Positions 25,501 to 34,034 are shown, numbered from the stretch's first letter. The stretch: DNA of 64,000 nucleotides from Rhodococcus rhodochrous (GCF_014854695.1 NZ_CP027560.1:21316-85315), one strand, 5' to 3'. Program-made: numbers and translations. The notes: a model not told the origin generated them from the sequence alone.

Positions 25501-28353
25501 CGAATGGTCGAGCAATTCGCCGTGCCGGTTGTAGATCCGGCCGTCCTCACCGTCGTAGACCGCGGTGCCCTCACGCTTGCGCAGCGTGCCGCGCGCATCG
25601 CCCTGCGGGGTGTTGATCGTCGGCGGCAGCTGGAACGGATCGTCGGTCTTCGGCATGTCACCGGTGATCGGCCCGAGCGCCGTCTCCCACCCGGACGGGC
25701 TCGGCTCGGTCTGCTCGAACGTGCCGTCGTCGTTGACCTTGACCTGCTCGCGCTTGGCGGTGACCGGCTTGCCGTTCTCGTCGAGGACGGGGTTGCCGTT
25801 CTCGTCGATGATCGGCACGTCCACCGTTTCGGTGGCCGGCGCGGGCTGCGGATCGGGTAGGAACGGTTTGGCGAGGTCGGCGGCGATCTCGATGCTCTTG
25901 ACGATCGCCTCGACGATGGTCTTGACGTCGGAGAAGAACGCCTTGATCTGGGCCTGGCCCTCGGGTGAGCCGAACACCTCGGCCCAGTGGTCGGTGGCCT
26001 TCTCGATGCTGTCGAGCCAGGAGTCGCCGACGTCGTCGCTGCCGTCGAACAGGCTCATGGCCATCGACGAGATGTTCCTGACGATGTTCCACAGCTGGAC
26101 GAAGGTGTCGATCGCGTTCTGCATGAAGTCGTGCAGCTGCGACTGGCCCGTCGTCTCGTTGATGGTGGTGGCCATCCGGTGGATGGTGTCGGCGAAGTTG
26201 CCGGTCCCTTCCTCGAACTCCGCGGTGATTCCGGGCAGGAAATCGGAGCCGACCAGGGTCAGGTCGTACATGGCCTTGGCGATGTTGCCGAAGCCGTCGA
26301 GCAGGGGACCGAGGGCGGTGGTGACGTTGTCGAAGATCGTGGTGATCCCGGCCTGCTGCTCGGGCAGCATCAGCCATTCCATCGCCGACTGCAGCTTGGT
26401 GTTGAGCACGTCGGCCAGCCCCGTGAGGCTGGTCGTCATCATCGGCAGGTAGGTCTGCGCGAGGCTCTGCAGCTGCGGCCCGAGATTCTCGAACAGCGAG
26501 TCCTGCACCGCCAGGCGCAGGGTCTTCCACTCGTCCCCGAGTTCGCGGGTCATCTCCACGAACTGGCGGGCGTTCGGCGACAGGTTCTCGAGAGCCTGCT
26601 GGTACTCGTCGAGTGACGACGCCGTCTCGGACTGGGCCTTGGCCAGCGCGTCGTAGGCGTCGGCGATCTGGCGGGCGGCCTGCTCGTTGGCGCGGGCGAC
26701 GTCCCGGTGGGTGCGGTCGAGGTTCTTCTCGGCCTCGATGACTCGCTCGTCGGCCTCGACGATCCGGTCCTTGGCGGCGACGACCTGCTCCGAGCCTTCG
26801 ACCCCGAGCCGGTTGGCCTCCTCGGTTTCCTTGCGCAGATCACCGTTGCGTTCGCGCACCTCGGCGAGCCGCTGGACGGCCTGGTCGTAGTCGATCTTGG
26901 CCGCGCGCCGGTCCAGATCGGCGTCCGGGCCCTTGAAGTCGTTGCGCTGCAGTCGGCGGCGGGCCCGGTCGACGGCGAGCATCGCCGATTCCTCGTCGAT
27001 CGCGGAGCCCTTGAGCGCGAGGTTGAGGTCTTCGATCCGCTCGACGGCGTCCTCACGGGCCCGGGTCAGATCCTCCTGGGCCTGCTTCGACGCCTTCTGC
27101 GCGTTCTGGACGTTCTTCTCGGCCTGCTCGATCGACTCGGCGCCCTGCTCGGCGGTGCGTGAGGCGTTCTCGTAGGCGTCGGCAACGGACTGCTGCGCGT
27201 TCTCGACCGCCTCGGCGGTGGCCTTCTGCTCCTTCTCGGCGTTCTTCGCGGCCTCCGCGCCCTTGGTGAAGGCGTCGGTCACCCCGGACATGCCGATGGC
27301 GATGGTGCCGATCGTCGTCGCTGCGGCGGTAGCCATCGCCGGGAGCAGAGAGATGACCCCGGCAGCCTGGACCACCTGCCCGATCAGGGGCACGAGCGAG
27401 ACCGCGGCCAGCCCCATCAGGGCGGTCTTGGCCAGCCCGATCACCGACCCGAACTGCCCGAACAGGCCGATGAGCAGGTTCAGGGGGTTGATGTTCGGGA
27501 AGCTGGGCATGGCCGCGATCTGCGCCGCGATCATGGCGAGCATGGCCTGCATCGCCGCCAGCGAGGCCATCGCCGCACCGGTGTCGAGGTTGAAATTGAC
27601 CCGGATCGGATGCTCGGCCCACATGCGGAACATCTGCACCTCGGCCATGGCCTGGGAGGTGTCGACCCGCAGTTTGACGTCGATGGTGCGTTCGGCCATG
27701 CCGAGCAGCCCGTTGAGCGAGGACAGCTCCCCGGCCGCACCCCCGACGTCGAGGTTCAGTCGCATGTCGAGGGTTCGGCCGGCGAACTGGCGCAGCGAGG
27801 CGAGCTGGACGACCGCGTCGGTGGTGTCCAGGCTCAGGTCCATGTCGATCGTGCGATCGCGGACGAACTCGTCGAGCGTGGCCTCGGCGACGGTGGTGTC
27901 GACGTCGACCGTGGCGGTGATCGTCTTGTCCGAGGTGCCCAGCAGCGAGTTCAGGGAGGCGAGGTCACCGGCCGCGCCCCCGAGGTCGAGATCGAGTTTG
28001 ATCTCCAGGGGCCGGTCGGCGAGCTGCCGGAAGGCGGTCAGCTGGGCGGTCGCGGCGCTGGTGTCGAGCCGGGTGCCGAGCTTGATGGTGCGATCGAGGC
28101 TTTCGATCTGGGTGGTCAGCTGCGAGCGCAGCAGATCAGTGTCGAGCTGGGCCTCGATTTTGATCGGGGGCAGACGCATGGTGCGCATCTGCGTTTCGAG
28201 CCGGGACCGGAACCGGTGGATGTTCTCCGGTTCGATCGGGATCTGCAGCGGCTTGTTGAACGCCTCGAGGCGGGCCTCGACTTGCTGGAAGAACGTGCCC
28301 CAGTGCGGCGAGATGGTGAGCCGAGCAGAACCGGCGTTGTAGGAGTCGGACAT
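22525..28353 (-). CDS. tape measure protein with two peptidoglycan-cleaving domains
   Basis: 1942 residues, the largest gene. The N-terminal 260 residues contain repeated tape-like units (LRQFAGRTLDMRLNLDVGGAAG, LNSLLGTSDKTI). Membrane-like helices (about 270-365) and a long coiled coil (about 365-590) follow. Near the C-terminus is a peptidase M15-like domain (about 1430-1505: SATRTQDVGSGFDFHMGGKA, then HSDHVHW) and a transglycosylase-like domain (about 1599-1705: IEIESSGDPRAIN, KGLIQTIDPTF). The protein sets tail length; the enzymatic parts would open the wall during DNA entry. Confidence 0.9.
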   Translation of the reverse strand: MSDSYNAGSARLTISPHWGTFFQQVEARLEAFNKPLQIPIEPENIHRFRSRLETQMRTMRLPPIKIEAQLDTDLLRSQLTTQIESLDRTIKLGTRLDTSAATAQLTAFRQLADRPLEIKLDLDLGGAAGDLASLNSLLGTSDKTITATVDVDTTVAEATLDEFVRDRTIDMDLSLDTTDAVVQLASLRQFAGRTLDMRLNLDVGGAAGELSSLNGLLGMAERTIDVKLRVDTSQAMAEVQMFRMWAEHPIRVNFNLDTGAAMASLAAMQAMLAMIAAQIAAMPSFPNINPLNLLIGLFGQFGSVIGLAKTALMGLAAVSLVPLIGQVVQAAGVISLLPAMATAAATTIGTIAIGMSGVTDAFTKGAEAAKNAEKEQKATAEAVENAQQSVADAYENASRTAEQGAESIEQAEKNVQNAQKASKQAQEDLTRAREDAVERIEDLNLALKGSAIDEESAMLAVDRARRRLQRNDFKGPDADLDRRAAKIDYDQAVQRLAEVRERNGDLRKETEEANRLGVEGSEQVVAAKDRIVEADERVIEAEKNLDRTHRDVARANEQAARQIADAYDALAKAQSETASSLDEYQQALENLSPNARQFVEMTRELGDEWKTLRLAVQDSLFENLGPQLQSLAQTYLPMMTTSLTGLADVLNTKLQSAMEWLMLPEQQAGITTIFDNVTTALGPLLDGFGNIAKAMYDLTLVGSDFLPGITAEFEEGTGNFADTIHRMATTINETTGQSQLHDFMQNAIDTFVQLWNIVRNISSMAMSLFDGSDDVGDSWLDSIEKATDHWAEVFGSPEGQAQIKAFFSDVKTIVEAIVKSIEIAADLAKPFLPDPQPAPATETVDVPIIDENGNPVLDENGKPVTAKREQVKVNDDGTFEQTEPSPSGWETALGPITGDMPKTDDPFQLPPTINTPQGDARGTLRKREGTAVYDGEDGRIYNRHGELLDHSSWGTPVVEGSLQDRIADVFVGSGNHPGRGADNNKQDLTGVDDFEGGGWLGSWKRAWGSGFGFNRDAWNWQEENRRRLEDGRPLINRDGTERPGTANLKYPERNVIAQELTDEQFNALSPAEQTAYLEARGAGGRGRSRGGAGMLGPGEIPGDPGLFSGGPGPVSGGLEGQLESQLNTGTNLEHNGLSWDGLVQTWDTTLFPALDTAKDKVVELGGAFTDYIGDKASTAWTGLRDGVVSGWNEHIMPAWNTLRTEGLGGLADDFLAKITNGAVTSWGELPSKIGEGVGRIVEEQFPGLSSGLDTLHEKFGTIVGKIGEVWEGLKDKLGSVVDWVIDTVYNNGIVSFWNAIASKIGLETLEPIAGIGSSAAKGSGGRKVKAYADGGVHGVMSGYSPGIDDRFIAVGGGEAIMRPEWTRAVGPDYVDAANQAARSGGVDGVRKFLGAYADGGIVMDGVQITTVVQQSMWDKIREAFPDVFLTSATRTQDVGSGFDFHMGGKAIDLDGPNKQGYADWIATAFPDSLELFWDPGPNIDEGRPTSAIGGHSDHVHWAMDAPVGDVDPSLLDKLGSVISGAARSARNLLGSAVASLFERPMRALGNTIPDPFPGVGEFGRIPRAAFDTLLDKSLEMMRGRASERDAASAGTFEVGAGAEQWRSVVLEALERTGHDPSDADIVLKQIEIESSGDPRAINLWDSNAQAGTPSKGLIQTIDPTFQAHRDPALPDDPYDPLANIVAGIRYADAEYGHIRNIWPKTMGYDAGGVLPDDAMALNTTGQPEYVLTSDEWKLIEEFVALIGRPDFISKLAGSFLGPKEPGLFAPQDLAGAYEFPQDSGTRYESPVLTGGSGAAGAAGASSVDGIRQFQHQPDGTTSEEDMLANMAPEARETFEQYGQGAGSEESEFEKGLREITGITFDKRPQEERMAEWSKTYGERWASWGRESLAEVIDESLSPFGLQGISIGTMVTQDVPEAMTRLTRLAELASRGYMRPMGR

Positions 28354-28359
28354 CGGTCC

Positions 28360-29240
28360 TCAGCCCCCCTTCACGCCCAATCGGGCAAGGATGTTGTTGA
28401 CGTAGGCCTGGTCCCGTTCCCGTTCGAGTTGCTGCAGTGCAGTGACCGGACGCGGCAGAGGCCGCGGCGGAGGGGTGTTGTTGCCGTTGACACGGCGCAG
28501 AGTGACGTCGAGGCTGCGGATCGCCTCGAGCGTGGCCATCTGCAGGTAGACCGACTGGGAGTAACCGAGCGGTGTCGGCGGTAGCGGCTCGGCCTGGTCC
28601 TCTTCGGACCCGATTTCCGGGAGTCTGGCCTTGGCCAGCTCGACGTCCATCGCCCGAGCCGCCGCATAGTGCGACTCGGGCGGGAGACGATTGACGAACC
28701 GGATCAGCTGAGGCCAGGGTCGGCGGCCACGGAAGTAGTCGAGAAGATCGACGCCCAGTCGCTCTTGGAGGTCGTATTCGATCTCGTAACCGAACCGGTC
28801 GATCAGGGCTACGAGACCGTGGATCCCCCCGGGACATCAGCGGCCCCGTTCGAGCCCGCGGCGGGCTTGGGGTTGAAGTGGGCCTGCACGTCCTGCATGA
28901 AGCGGTGTGCGACGTTCATGTGCTTGTTGCACAGCAGCTCGGTCCACACCCGCTCGAAGGCATCACCGCAGATCGCCTTGAGCACCGGCAGGAATCGCTG
29001 CGGGGTCAGGCGGCCGCCGGAGGCGTACAGCTCGGCGATGGCCACGATGCGGCCCGACTCGACGGGCTCGGTGATGACGATCGGCGGGTCGAACTCCTTG
29101 AGGACGTACGGCTCGGCGGGCACGTAGCCCTCCATCGCCTCACGTTCGAGCTGCGCGAAATGGCCCAGCTCCTCGGTGTCGACGACCTTCTCGGCCTCGG
29201 CGTCGATGGTGGGCTTGATCAGCGGGTTGTTCTTCGACAC
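28360..29240 (-). CDS. tail assembly chaperone GT, made by -1 frameshift
   Basis: The upstream chaperone frame ends at 28809, but a slippery G GGG GGA at 28830-28824 (minus strand) allows a -1 shift into a frame open to 28360. The extended product (about 293 residues) continues HGLVALIDRFGYEIEYDLQE, then YFRGRRPWPQLIRFVNRLPP. No independent start with a good ribosome site fits that frame. The arrangement directly before the tape-measure gene is the conserved G/GT pair of long-tailed phages, in which the minor shifted product chaperones the tape measure. Confidence 0.85.
28809..29240 (-). CDS. tail assembly chaperone G
   Basis: 143 residues (MSKNNPLIKPTIDAEAEKVV), the unshifted product, ending shortly after the slippery site. 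A compact helical core (about 60-120: PQRFLPVLKAICGDAFERVWTELLCNKHMNVAHRFMQ) is typical of these chaperones. It is made in excess over the frameshifted form and coats the tape measure before the tail tube polymerises. Confidence 0.85.
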   Translation of the reverse strand: MSKNNPLIKPTIDAEAEKVVDTEELGHFAQLEREAMEGYVPAEPYVLKEFDPPIVITEPVESGRIVAIAELYASGGRLTPQRFLPVLKAICGDAFERVWTELLCNKHMNVAHRFMQDVQAHFNPKPAAGSNGAADVPGGSTVS

Positions 29241-29278
29241 GGGTTCTCTCCCTGGGGTCTGTTCGTACGGATCGGGGG

Positions 29279-29470
29279 TTACTTGCCGGACTTGGCGTCG
29301 TCGGCGGGCTTGGTCTCGGCCCGGACGGGGGTCGCCTTGGCGGCGGGCGCGGGGAGCTCGGCGTAGCCGGAGCCGCGCAGGTTGTGGTAGTCCCGCGCGC
29401 TCTGCGCGGTGACGATCCGGCCGGTGCTCACGTGCTTGAGCGGACGCGGAAAGGTGAGTTCGGAAGCCAT
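29279..29470 (-). CDS. small protein before the chaperones (63 aa)
   Basis: 63 residues from the ATG at 29470, preceded by AGGAG. It begins MASELTFPRPLKHVSTGRIV and has a Pro/Ala/Lys-rich tail. Small basic proteins at this place, between tail tube and chaperones, are common in actinophages but of unknown role. Confidence 0.65.
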   Translation of the reverse strand: MASELTFPRPLKHVSTGRIVTAQSARDYHNLRGSGYAELPAPAAKATPVRAETKPADDAKSGK

Positions 29471-29560
29471 CGGGTTCTCCTGGGGCACCCCGCGAAAGGA
29501 GTGGTCGGCCCGGGTGCGCGCCGCGCGGGGATCAGCGGCGCGCACCTGGCCGTGGCGCCC

Positions 29561-30220
29561 TTACGGGGTGCCGATGGTGAATCCGGCCTCTTCGACGAGC
29601 TGGGCCCAGCCGGGGCCGCCGAAGAACAGCCGCGAGCTGTAGCCGAGGACGTCGTCGACCTTCGCCTTGACCGTCATCGGGTAGGCGATGGCGGACTCGG
29701 GGTTCCAGTCCTGGGCGGCGACCTCGGCGATCGAGGCGCGCGGCAGGACGCGGCCGAAGTAGATTTCTTCGCCGGGCTTGCCGTCCACGGCGAGGAAGAT
29801 CGTGCGGTAGTAGGTCGTCGACGGGTCGGTCGGCTCGGAGAACTGCACTTCCTTCGTCACCGGATCGGCGGTGATCGCCGACAGGTCGACGTTGTGGTAC
29901 ATCTCGAGGACCTTCTTGGACGACTGGATCGGCGTGAAGCCGACCGACAGCGTCCGCTTGATGATGTCCTCGCGGACCTCCTCGAGCACGCCCCAGGCCT
30001 CGACCGCGTTGGACTGGGTCTCGGGGGTGAACGTCGGGGGTGCGTCCTTGCTGATCAGGCCCACCGACTCGAAGCCGGTGAAGGCGACGAGGTCGGCGGC
30101 CGCGCCGGTAGTGAACGAGACCGGGATGGACGCGGACATCGGTGCAACGAGCACCGCGCCGCGGGTGGCCTTGCGAACCAGGTTGGCCTTGAAGTCCTGG
30201 ATGGTGGCGATCGACGCCAT
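29561..30220 (-). CDS. major tail (tube) protein
   Basis: 219 residues from the ATG at 30220, preceded by AAGGAG; a GTG six bases upstream sits too close to that site. Beta-rich with a central PETQSNAVEAWGVLEEVREDIIKRTLSVGFTPIQ segment, as in tail tube proteins of actinophages. The isolated position behind a terminator-like hairpin and the place between tail terminator and chaperones support the major tail protein. Confidence 0.85.
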   Translation of the reverse strand: MASIATIQDFKANLVRKATRGAVLVAPMSASIPVSFTTGAAADLVAFTGFESVGLISKDAPPTFTPETQSNAVEAWGVLEEVREDIIKRTLSVGFTPIQSSKKVLEMYHNVDLSAITADPVTKEVQFSEPTDPSTTYYRTIFLAVDGKPGEEIYFGRVLPRASIAEVAAQDWNPESAIAYPMTVKAKVDDVLGYSSRLFFGGPGWAQLVEEAGFTIGTP

Positions 30221-30240
30221 GGGCACTCCTTGGAAACGGA

Positions 30241-30270
30241 AAACGGCCCTCCCTGGTGGGAGAGCCGTTT
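30241..30270 (-). terminator. terminator-like hairpin upstream of the tail tube gene
   Basis: Stem AAACGGCTCTCCC / GGGAGGGCCGTTT on the minus strand, followed by TTCCGTTT. It lies between the tail terminator gene and the tail tube gene, and could attenuate read-through or protect the abundant tube mRNA. Confidence 0.65.
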
Positions 30271-30292
30271 GGGGGGACGGTGGCGGGGCTGT

Positions 30293-30691
30293 TCAGAGGG
30301 GCCGGAAGGTCAGGCCGTAGGAGGCGAGCACCGCCCGGTTCTGCGGGTCGATGTCGGGCACCCGTTTGATGCCGGTGACCTCGCGGGCGTGGTCGATCAG
30401 CACCCCGCCGGGGGCGGTGCCGGCCGAATTGAGCACCCGCCTGCGCACCTGGCCGGAGATCTGCATGGACTCGCGGCGGGTGTGGGAGAACACCTCGACG
30501 TCGATCACGGGGCGGTCGTTGAACCCGTCGTTGCCGCCACCGACCCGGTTGATCAGCAGGATCGGCAGCTTGGACAGGTCGAACTTGCCGTCCTCGCCGA
30601 CCGGCACGGAGGTGCAGGTATGGCCCAGATCGGCGAGCAGATCGCACATGACCTGCTCGGCGTCGGGCCATTCGAGGTCGCCGTAGCTCAC
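30293..30691 (-). CDS. tail terminator-like protein
   Basis: 132 residues from a GTG at 30691 overlapping the previous stop (GTGA): VSYGDLEWPDAEQVMCDLLAD. Pattern and place, after the gp10-like protein and before the tail tube gene, fit the tail terminator that caps the tube and joins it to the head (VIDVEVFSHTRRESMQISGQVRRR). Confidence 0.7.
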   Translation of the reverse strand: MSYGDLEWPDAEQVMCDLLADLGHTCTSVPVGEDGKFDLSKLPILLINRVGGGNDGFNDRPVIDVEVFSHTRRESMQISGQVRRRVLNSAGTAPGGVLIDHAREVTGIKRVPDIDPQNRAVLASYGLTFRPL

Positions 30692-30987
30692 ATCGCCTCC
30701 AACATCTCGGCGCCGTCGCGCATGACGCGCTCGGCGGCGTTGTAGCGGGTTCCGTGCTCGCGGAACCGGGCGTAATGCCCGAAGGCGTAGGTGACCGACA
30801 CGAGGTTTCCGTCCTCGTCGTGGCCGGTGTAGGCCACGACCGAGCGCGAGTTGAAGCCGGTGCGTTTGCGGGAGTTCGCGGTCCAGTAGTTCGCGAGCTG
30901 GGTCGCTTTGCCCTGCAGCGCCTCGCGTAGGTCCTCGCCGTCGCTCATCAGCCGGTCGAGGTCGTTGCCCGCGGCGTCGTACTCCAC
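30688..30987 (-). CDS. HK97 gp10-like neck/tail component
   Basis: 99 residues (MEYDAAGNDLDRLMSDGEDL). A helical N-terminus with LREALQGKATQLANYWTANS and a beta part ending YAFGHYARFREHGTRYNAAER resemble gp10-like proteins of the head-tail connector region. Overlap with the next gene and operon position agree. Confidence 0.7.
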   Translation of the reverse strand: MEYDAAGNDLDRLMSDGEDLREALQGKATQLANYWTANSRKRTGFNSRSVVAYTGHDEDGNLVSVTYAFGHYARFREHGTRYNAAERVMRDGAEMLEAM

Positions 30988-30989
30988 GG

Positions 30990-31370
30990 TCAGACCACTT
31001 CCTCGAGGGTGAAGCGCAGTCCGGGGGTCCAGCCGGTGAACGGATTGCGTGGCACCATCGGGTCGCCGCTGATGTTGACGATCCGGCCGTTGGGCAGCTC
31101 GATCCGGTCACGTCCACGCACGTCGTCGTCGGTGTTGGTGCTGGTCACCGACACGCGGTTGGTGCGGCGTTCGCCGTCCTCGACGTTGCGTCCGGCCCAG
31201 CTCTTGCCGATTGCGCAGGGCCCGATCTGGTGCGAGCGCAGGTACCCGTCGACGATGTCGACGTTCGGCCGGAGCGGGTCGGGCAGGACCGGGTCGCCGT
31301 GCTGGTCGAACTCGACCGCCCGGAACACCCACAGCATCGACCCGGCGGGAAAGTGCAGGCCTTCGCTCAT
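30990..31370 (-). CDS. head-tail connector (head closure) protein
   Basis: 126 residues from the ATG at 31370 (MSEGLHFPAGSMLWVFRAVE). It is beta-rich, with VRGRDRIELPNGRIVNISGDP, typical of small barrel-like head-closure proteins. Position between the adaptor and the gp10-like gene. The assignment is positional. Confidence 0.65.
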   Translation of the reverse strand: MSEGLHFPAGSMLWVFRAVEFDQHGDPVLPDPLRPNVDIVDGYLRSHQIGPCAIGKSWAGRNVEDGERRTNRVSVTSTNTDDDVRGRDRIELPNGRIVNISGDPMVPRNPFTGWTPGLRFTLEEVV

Positions 31371-31783
31371 GTCAGCCCCGGGGTGCGGGAGCCGAGGCCG
31401 TTGAGCTTGAGGATCGTGCGAGCGGGCTCGCACAGCTCACCGGTCGCCTTCTTGATGTCCTCGGCGGTGGGCAGGTTGGTGTAGGACACCGAGCCGCCGT
31501 CGACGGACTGGGAGGACACCTGCGGGGCCTGGCCGAGGTTGCCGCCGAGCGGATTGATCTTCGCGGCCTTCCAGAACGCGACCTGCTGGCAGGTCGCGTC
31601 CCGGAAAGCGTTGCGCACTGTCACTGCGGTAGGGAGCCGATTGGCGTCCGCTTCGTACCGGTCGAACCGGGTTTCCTTGTTGACGATCAGGCTCGCCTGC
31701 AGCAGTTGCATGTGCGCGTCGTCGGGAATGCTCCCGAGCCACGGGACCAGATCGGCGGGTTCGGCGTAGATGGGGATGTCCAT
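31367..31783 (-). CDS. head-tail adaptor protein
   Basis: 138 residues from the ATG at 31783 (MDIPIYAEPADLVPWLGSIP). It is an all-helical protein (LLQASLIVNKETRFDRYE, VRNAFRDATCQQVAFWKAAK) with a C-terminal strand, like gp6/gp15-type adaptors that bind the portal. ATGA overlap with the next gene. Confidence 0.7.
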   Translation of the reverse strand: MDIPIYAEPADLVPWLGSIPDDAHMQLLQASLIVNKETRFDRYEADANRLPTAVTVRNAFRDATCQQVAFWKAAKINPLGGNLGQAPQVSSQSVDGGSVSYTNLPTAEDIKKATGELCEPARTILKLNGLGSRTPGLT

Positions 31784-31803
31784 GCGCTGACCTGCCTTTC
31801 CGG

Positions 31804-32163
31804 TTACTCGTCGGCGACGAACCAGCCGCGGATCGTGTCGATCTTCTTGCCCTTGAGCTGGGCGTCGGTCTTGCCCTGGGCCTTGGCGTAGGCGACCCAT
31901 TCGTCGCGGTCGGCGTCGGCGGCGGGCATCTCGAGCTGCGCGGTGAGAGCGACCAGGGAGACGGCAGCCTCGTCATTGGCGGCCTCGAGCTCGGCCTGGG
32001 CGGCCTTCGCGGCCTCAGTGGCGGCGGAGACCGCGGTCTTGGCCTCGTCGGGGGTGCTCGACCCCTCCTCGATGCGTTCCCAGCGGGCCAGACCGGACAG
32101 GTACGACGGATCGTCGTGCAGTGTCACGGTCTGGCCGCTGTTCCGGTTACGGAAGGTGGGCAT
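31804..32163 (-). CDS. hypothetical protein after the capsid gene (119 aa)
   Basis: 119 residues (MPTFRNRNSGQTVTLHDDPS). A short beta start (about 1-35) is followed by a long charged helix and a C-terminal EWVAYAKAQGKTDAQLKGKKI motif that looks like a small peptide-binding helical domain. Such proteins often follow the capsid gene in actinophages. It could be a head decoration or connector protein. Confidence 0.65.
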   Translation of the reverse strand: MPTFRNRNSGQTVTLHDDPSYLSGLARWERIEEGSSTPDEAKTAVSAATEAAKAAQAELEAANDEAAVSLVALTAQLEMPAADADRDEWVAYAKAQGKTDAQLKGKKIDTIRGWFVADE

Positions 32164-33080
32164 CAGGCTGCGTCGTCGCCCTTGAGCAGGACCGCGCGGT
32201 TCGGGTCGATCGTCTTGACACCGAAGAGGGTGTCGAGCGAGACGATCGCCTTCTTGAACTTGATGTCGTAGTCCATGGCGATGCGGATCGACAGGCCCTT
32301 GTAGGACACGACCTGCGCGTTCGCGCCCGGGGGCACCGCGAGGGCGGCGGAGGCGAAGCAGAAGGCGTTCGGGTGGAACGCCACGCCGACCTCGGTCGTG
32401 GGCTGGCCGGCGGCCGGGGTGGCGGCGGGCTGGCCGACGTTCTGTGTGCGGTAGACGTCGAAGCCGAACAGGTCGTTGCCGACCGAGCCGCGACGCAGCG
32501 CCTCGGTGCTGCCGGACTTGTCGGCGTACTTGACGACGTCCGAGTTGAGCCAGTGCGCCTTGAAGGTGGGGCCGATGACCGCGCGACGCTGGCTCTCGGG
32601 GACGTTCTTGATGTCGAGCAGGCGACCGGCCTCGATCAGCGACTCGGGGCGCTTCCACTCGAAACCGGTCTGAGTCGACAGACCGGCCTCCTGGGTCACG
32701 TCGTTGCGCAGCGACAAGATGGTGCGGTCGATGAGCTGCGAGAGGCCTTCGAGGGCGGGGGTGAGCAGCTGCTCGTCGAAGTCCGCGATGTCGAGGGTCA
32801 GCTCCTTGCTGGTGACCTCGAACGAGACGTCGCCGATCGTGTCGAGCACGACCGGGATGCTGCCCTCGTTCGCCGTCTGGATATCGATACCCGTGGCCGG
32901 GTTGAAGACCTTGCCCTCGAACGTCGCGGGCTTGCGGATGTTGATGGTGTCACCGACGGTGTCCGCCTGGAAATCGTTGGAGATGTCGCGGTAGACCAGC
33001 GGCAGCATCACCGTGGTCTCGTACAGCGTGGCCAGTGCCTGGCGGGCGATGACATCGGGGGTGAGGAATGCGTTGGGCAC
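32163..33080 (-). CDS. major capsid protein, P22 coat-like
   Basis: 305 residues (MPNAFLTPDVIARQALATLY). The ALATLYETTVMLPLVYRDIS opening, GDTINIRKPATFEG and the late HPNAFCFASAAL ... YDIKFKKAIVSLDTLFGVK are characteristic of P22 coat-type HK97-fold capsid proteins. Scaffold upstream and connector genes downstream support this. TGATG overlap with the next gene. Confidence 0.9.
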   Translation of the reverse strand: MPNAFLTPDVIARQALATLYETTVMLPLVYRDISNDFQADTVGDTINIRKPATFEGKVFNPATGIDIQTANEGSIPVVLDTIGDVSFEVTSKELTLDIADFDEQLLTPALEGLSQLIDRTILSLRNDVTQEAGLSTQTGFEWKRPESLIEAGRLLDIKNVPESQRRAVIGPTFKAHWLNSDVVKYADKSGSTEALRRGSVGNDLFGFDVYRTQNVGQPAATPAAGQPTTEVGVAFHPNAFCFASAALAVPPGANAQVVSYKGLSIRIAMDYDIKFKKAIVSLDTLFGVKTIDPNRAVLLKGDDAA

Positions 33081-33139
33081 GAGGGCTCCTTATTTAGTTG
33101 TAAACGGTTGGGGGAGAACAGAACTCACCCCGGATGGGG

Positions 33140-33892
33140 TCAGCGGTTGCGGCTGCGCCGCTCGGAGCGGAGCTTGCGGAGCGCGTCGATGTCGGAGGCC
33201 TCGGGGCCTCCGGCGTTCGGGTCTCCGTTGCCGCCGGCGCCGTCACCGCTGCTGCGCGGGGGCGCGGCAGTGGCCTTGCGCAGGCGGGGATTTGCCTCGA
33301 CAGCACGGTCGATGGCCGCGCCGATCAGCTCGTCCGCGTCGGCCGCGTTCGGGTCGATGTCGCGGATCGAGTTCAGGAACGAGCGCGAGTCGAGAAGTTC
33401 GCGCGGATCGGCCTCACCGGCCAGGCGGAAGATCGCCAGTTCACGGTCGCGTTCGAGCGCGCGCTGCTCGGCGGCCTGTGCTCGTTTTTCGGCCTCGCTC
33501 GCCTTGGAGGTGGCCTGCTCGACGAGCTGAACCGGGTCCGGCTCTTCCTCCTGGGGGAGGTTGATGCCGAATGCCTGACTGACGGTCTTGCCGAACTCGG
33601 CCTTGAACTCGTTCAGGGCCTCTTCGCGGGCCTGCCGCGCTGCCTCGGCGGCAGCTTCGGCGATGGCCTCGGCGATCGCGTCCTTGTTCTCCTTGCGGAG
33701 GTTCTGGTTCTCGCGGCGCAGTCGGCGGGCCTCGGCGAGGGTGACGGGCTGATTGTCGTCGGCCTCGCCGCTCGGGGCACCGGGCTGGACCTGGGGTTCG
33801 GTGCCGGTGCCGGTGCCGGGCTCGGTGCCGGTGCCGGGCTGGACCTCGGTCGAAGTGCCGGTGACCTTGTCGTCGGTGCTGTCCTTGGGCAT
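33140..33892 (-). CDS. scaffolding protein
   Basis: 250 residues. A Thr/Gly/Pro-rich acidic N-terminus, a long charged coiled coil (about 50-165: RRLRRENQNLRKENKDAIAEAI) and a basic C-terminal end (LRKLRSERRSRNR), the usual build of internal scaffolds that bind capsid protein through the basic end. It lies directly upstream of the capsid gene. Confidence 0.85.
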   Translation of the reverse strand: MPKDSTDDKVTGTSTEVQPGTGTEPGTGTGTEPQVQPGAPSGEADDNQPVTLAEARRLRRENQNLRKENKDAIAEAIAEAAAEAARQAREEALNEFKAEFGKTVSQAFGINLPQEEEPDPVQLVEQATSKASEAEKRAQAAEQRALERDRELAIFRLAGEADPRELLDSRSFLNSIRDIDPNAADADELIGAAIDRAVEANPRLRKATAAPPRSSGDGAGGNGDPNAGGPEASDIDALRKLRSERRSRNR

Positions 33893-33935
33893 GGGGGTTC
33901 CCTTCTGCCGCGCCTGGCGGCCATGTGGGTTGTGG

Positions 33936-33945
33936 GGTAGACACC
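33936..33945 (-). promoter_or_regulatory. operator-like GGTAGACACC upstream of the scaffold gene
   Basis: One copy of the recurring TAGACACC element in the 142-bp gap between tRNA-Met and scaffold, followed by the short inverted repeat GACAGC / GCTGTC (33947-33963). It may mark an internal promoter or stop for the capsid genes. Confidence 0.35.
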
Positions 33946-34034
33946 AGACAGCGCCGGGCTGTCGATGCCGGGTGAAGGAGCCCGTACGCCAGGTACGGGT
34001 GAATCACCTACCGGTCAGAAACCGGCGGTGACGG

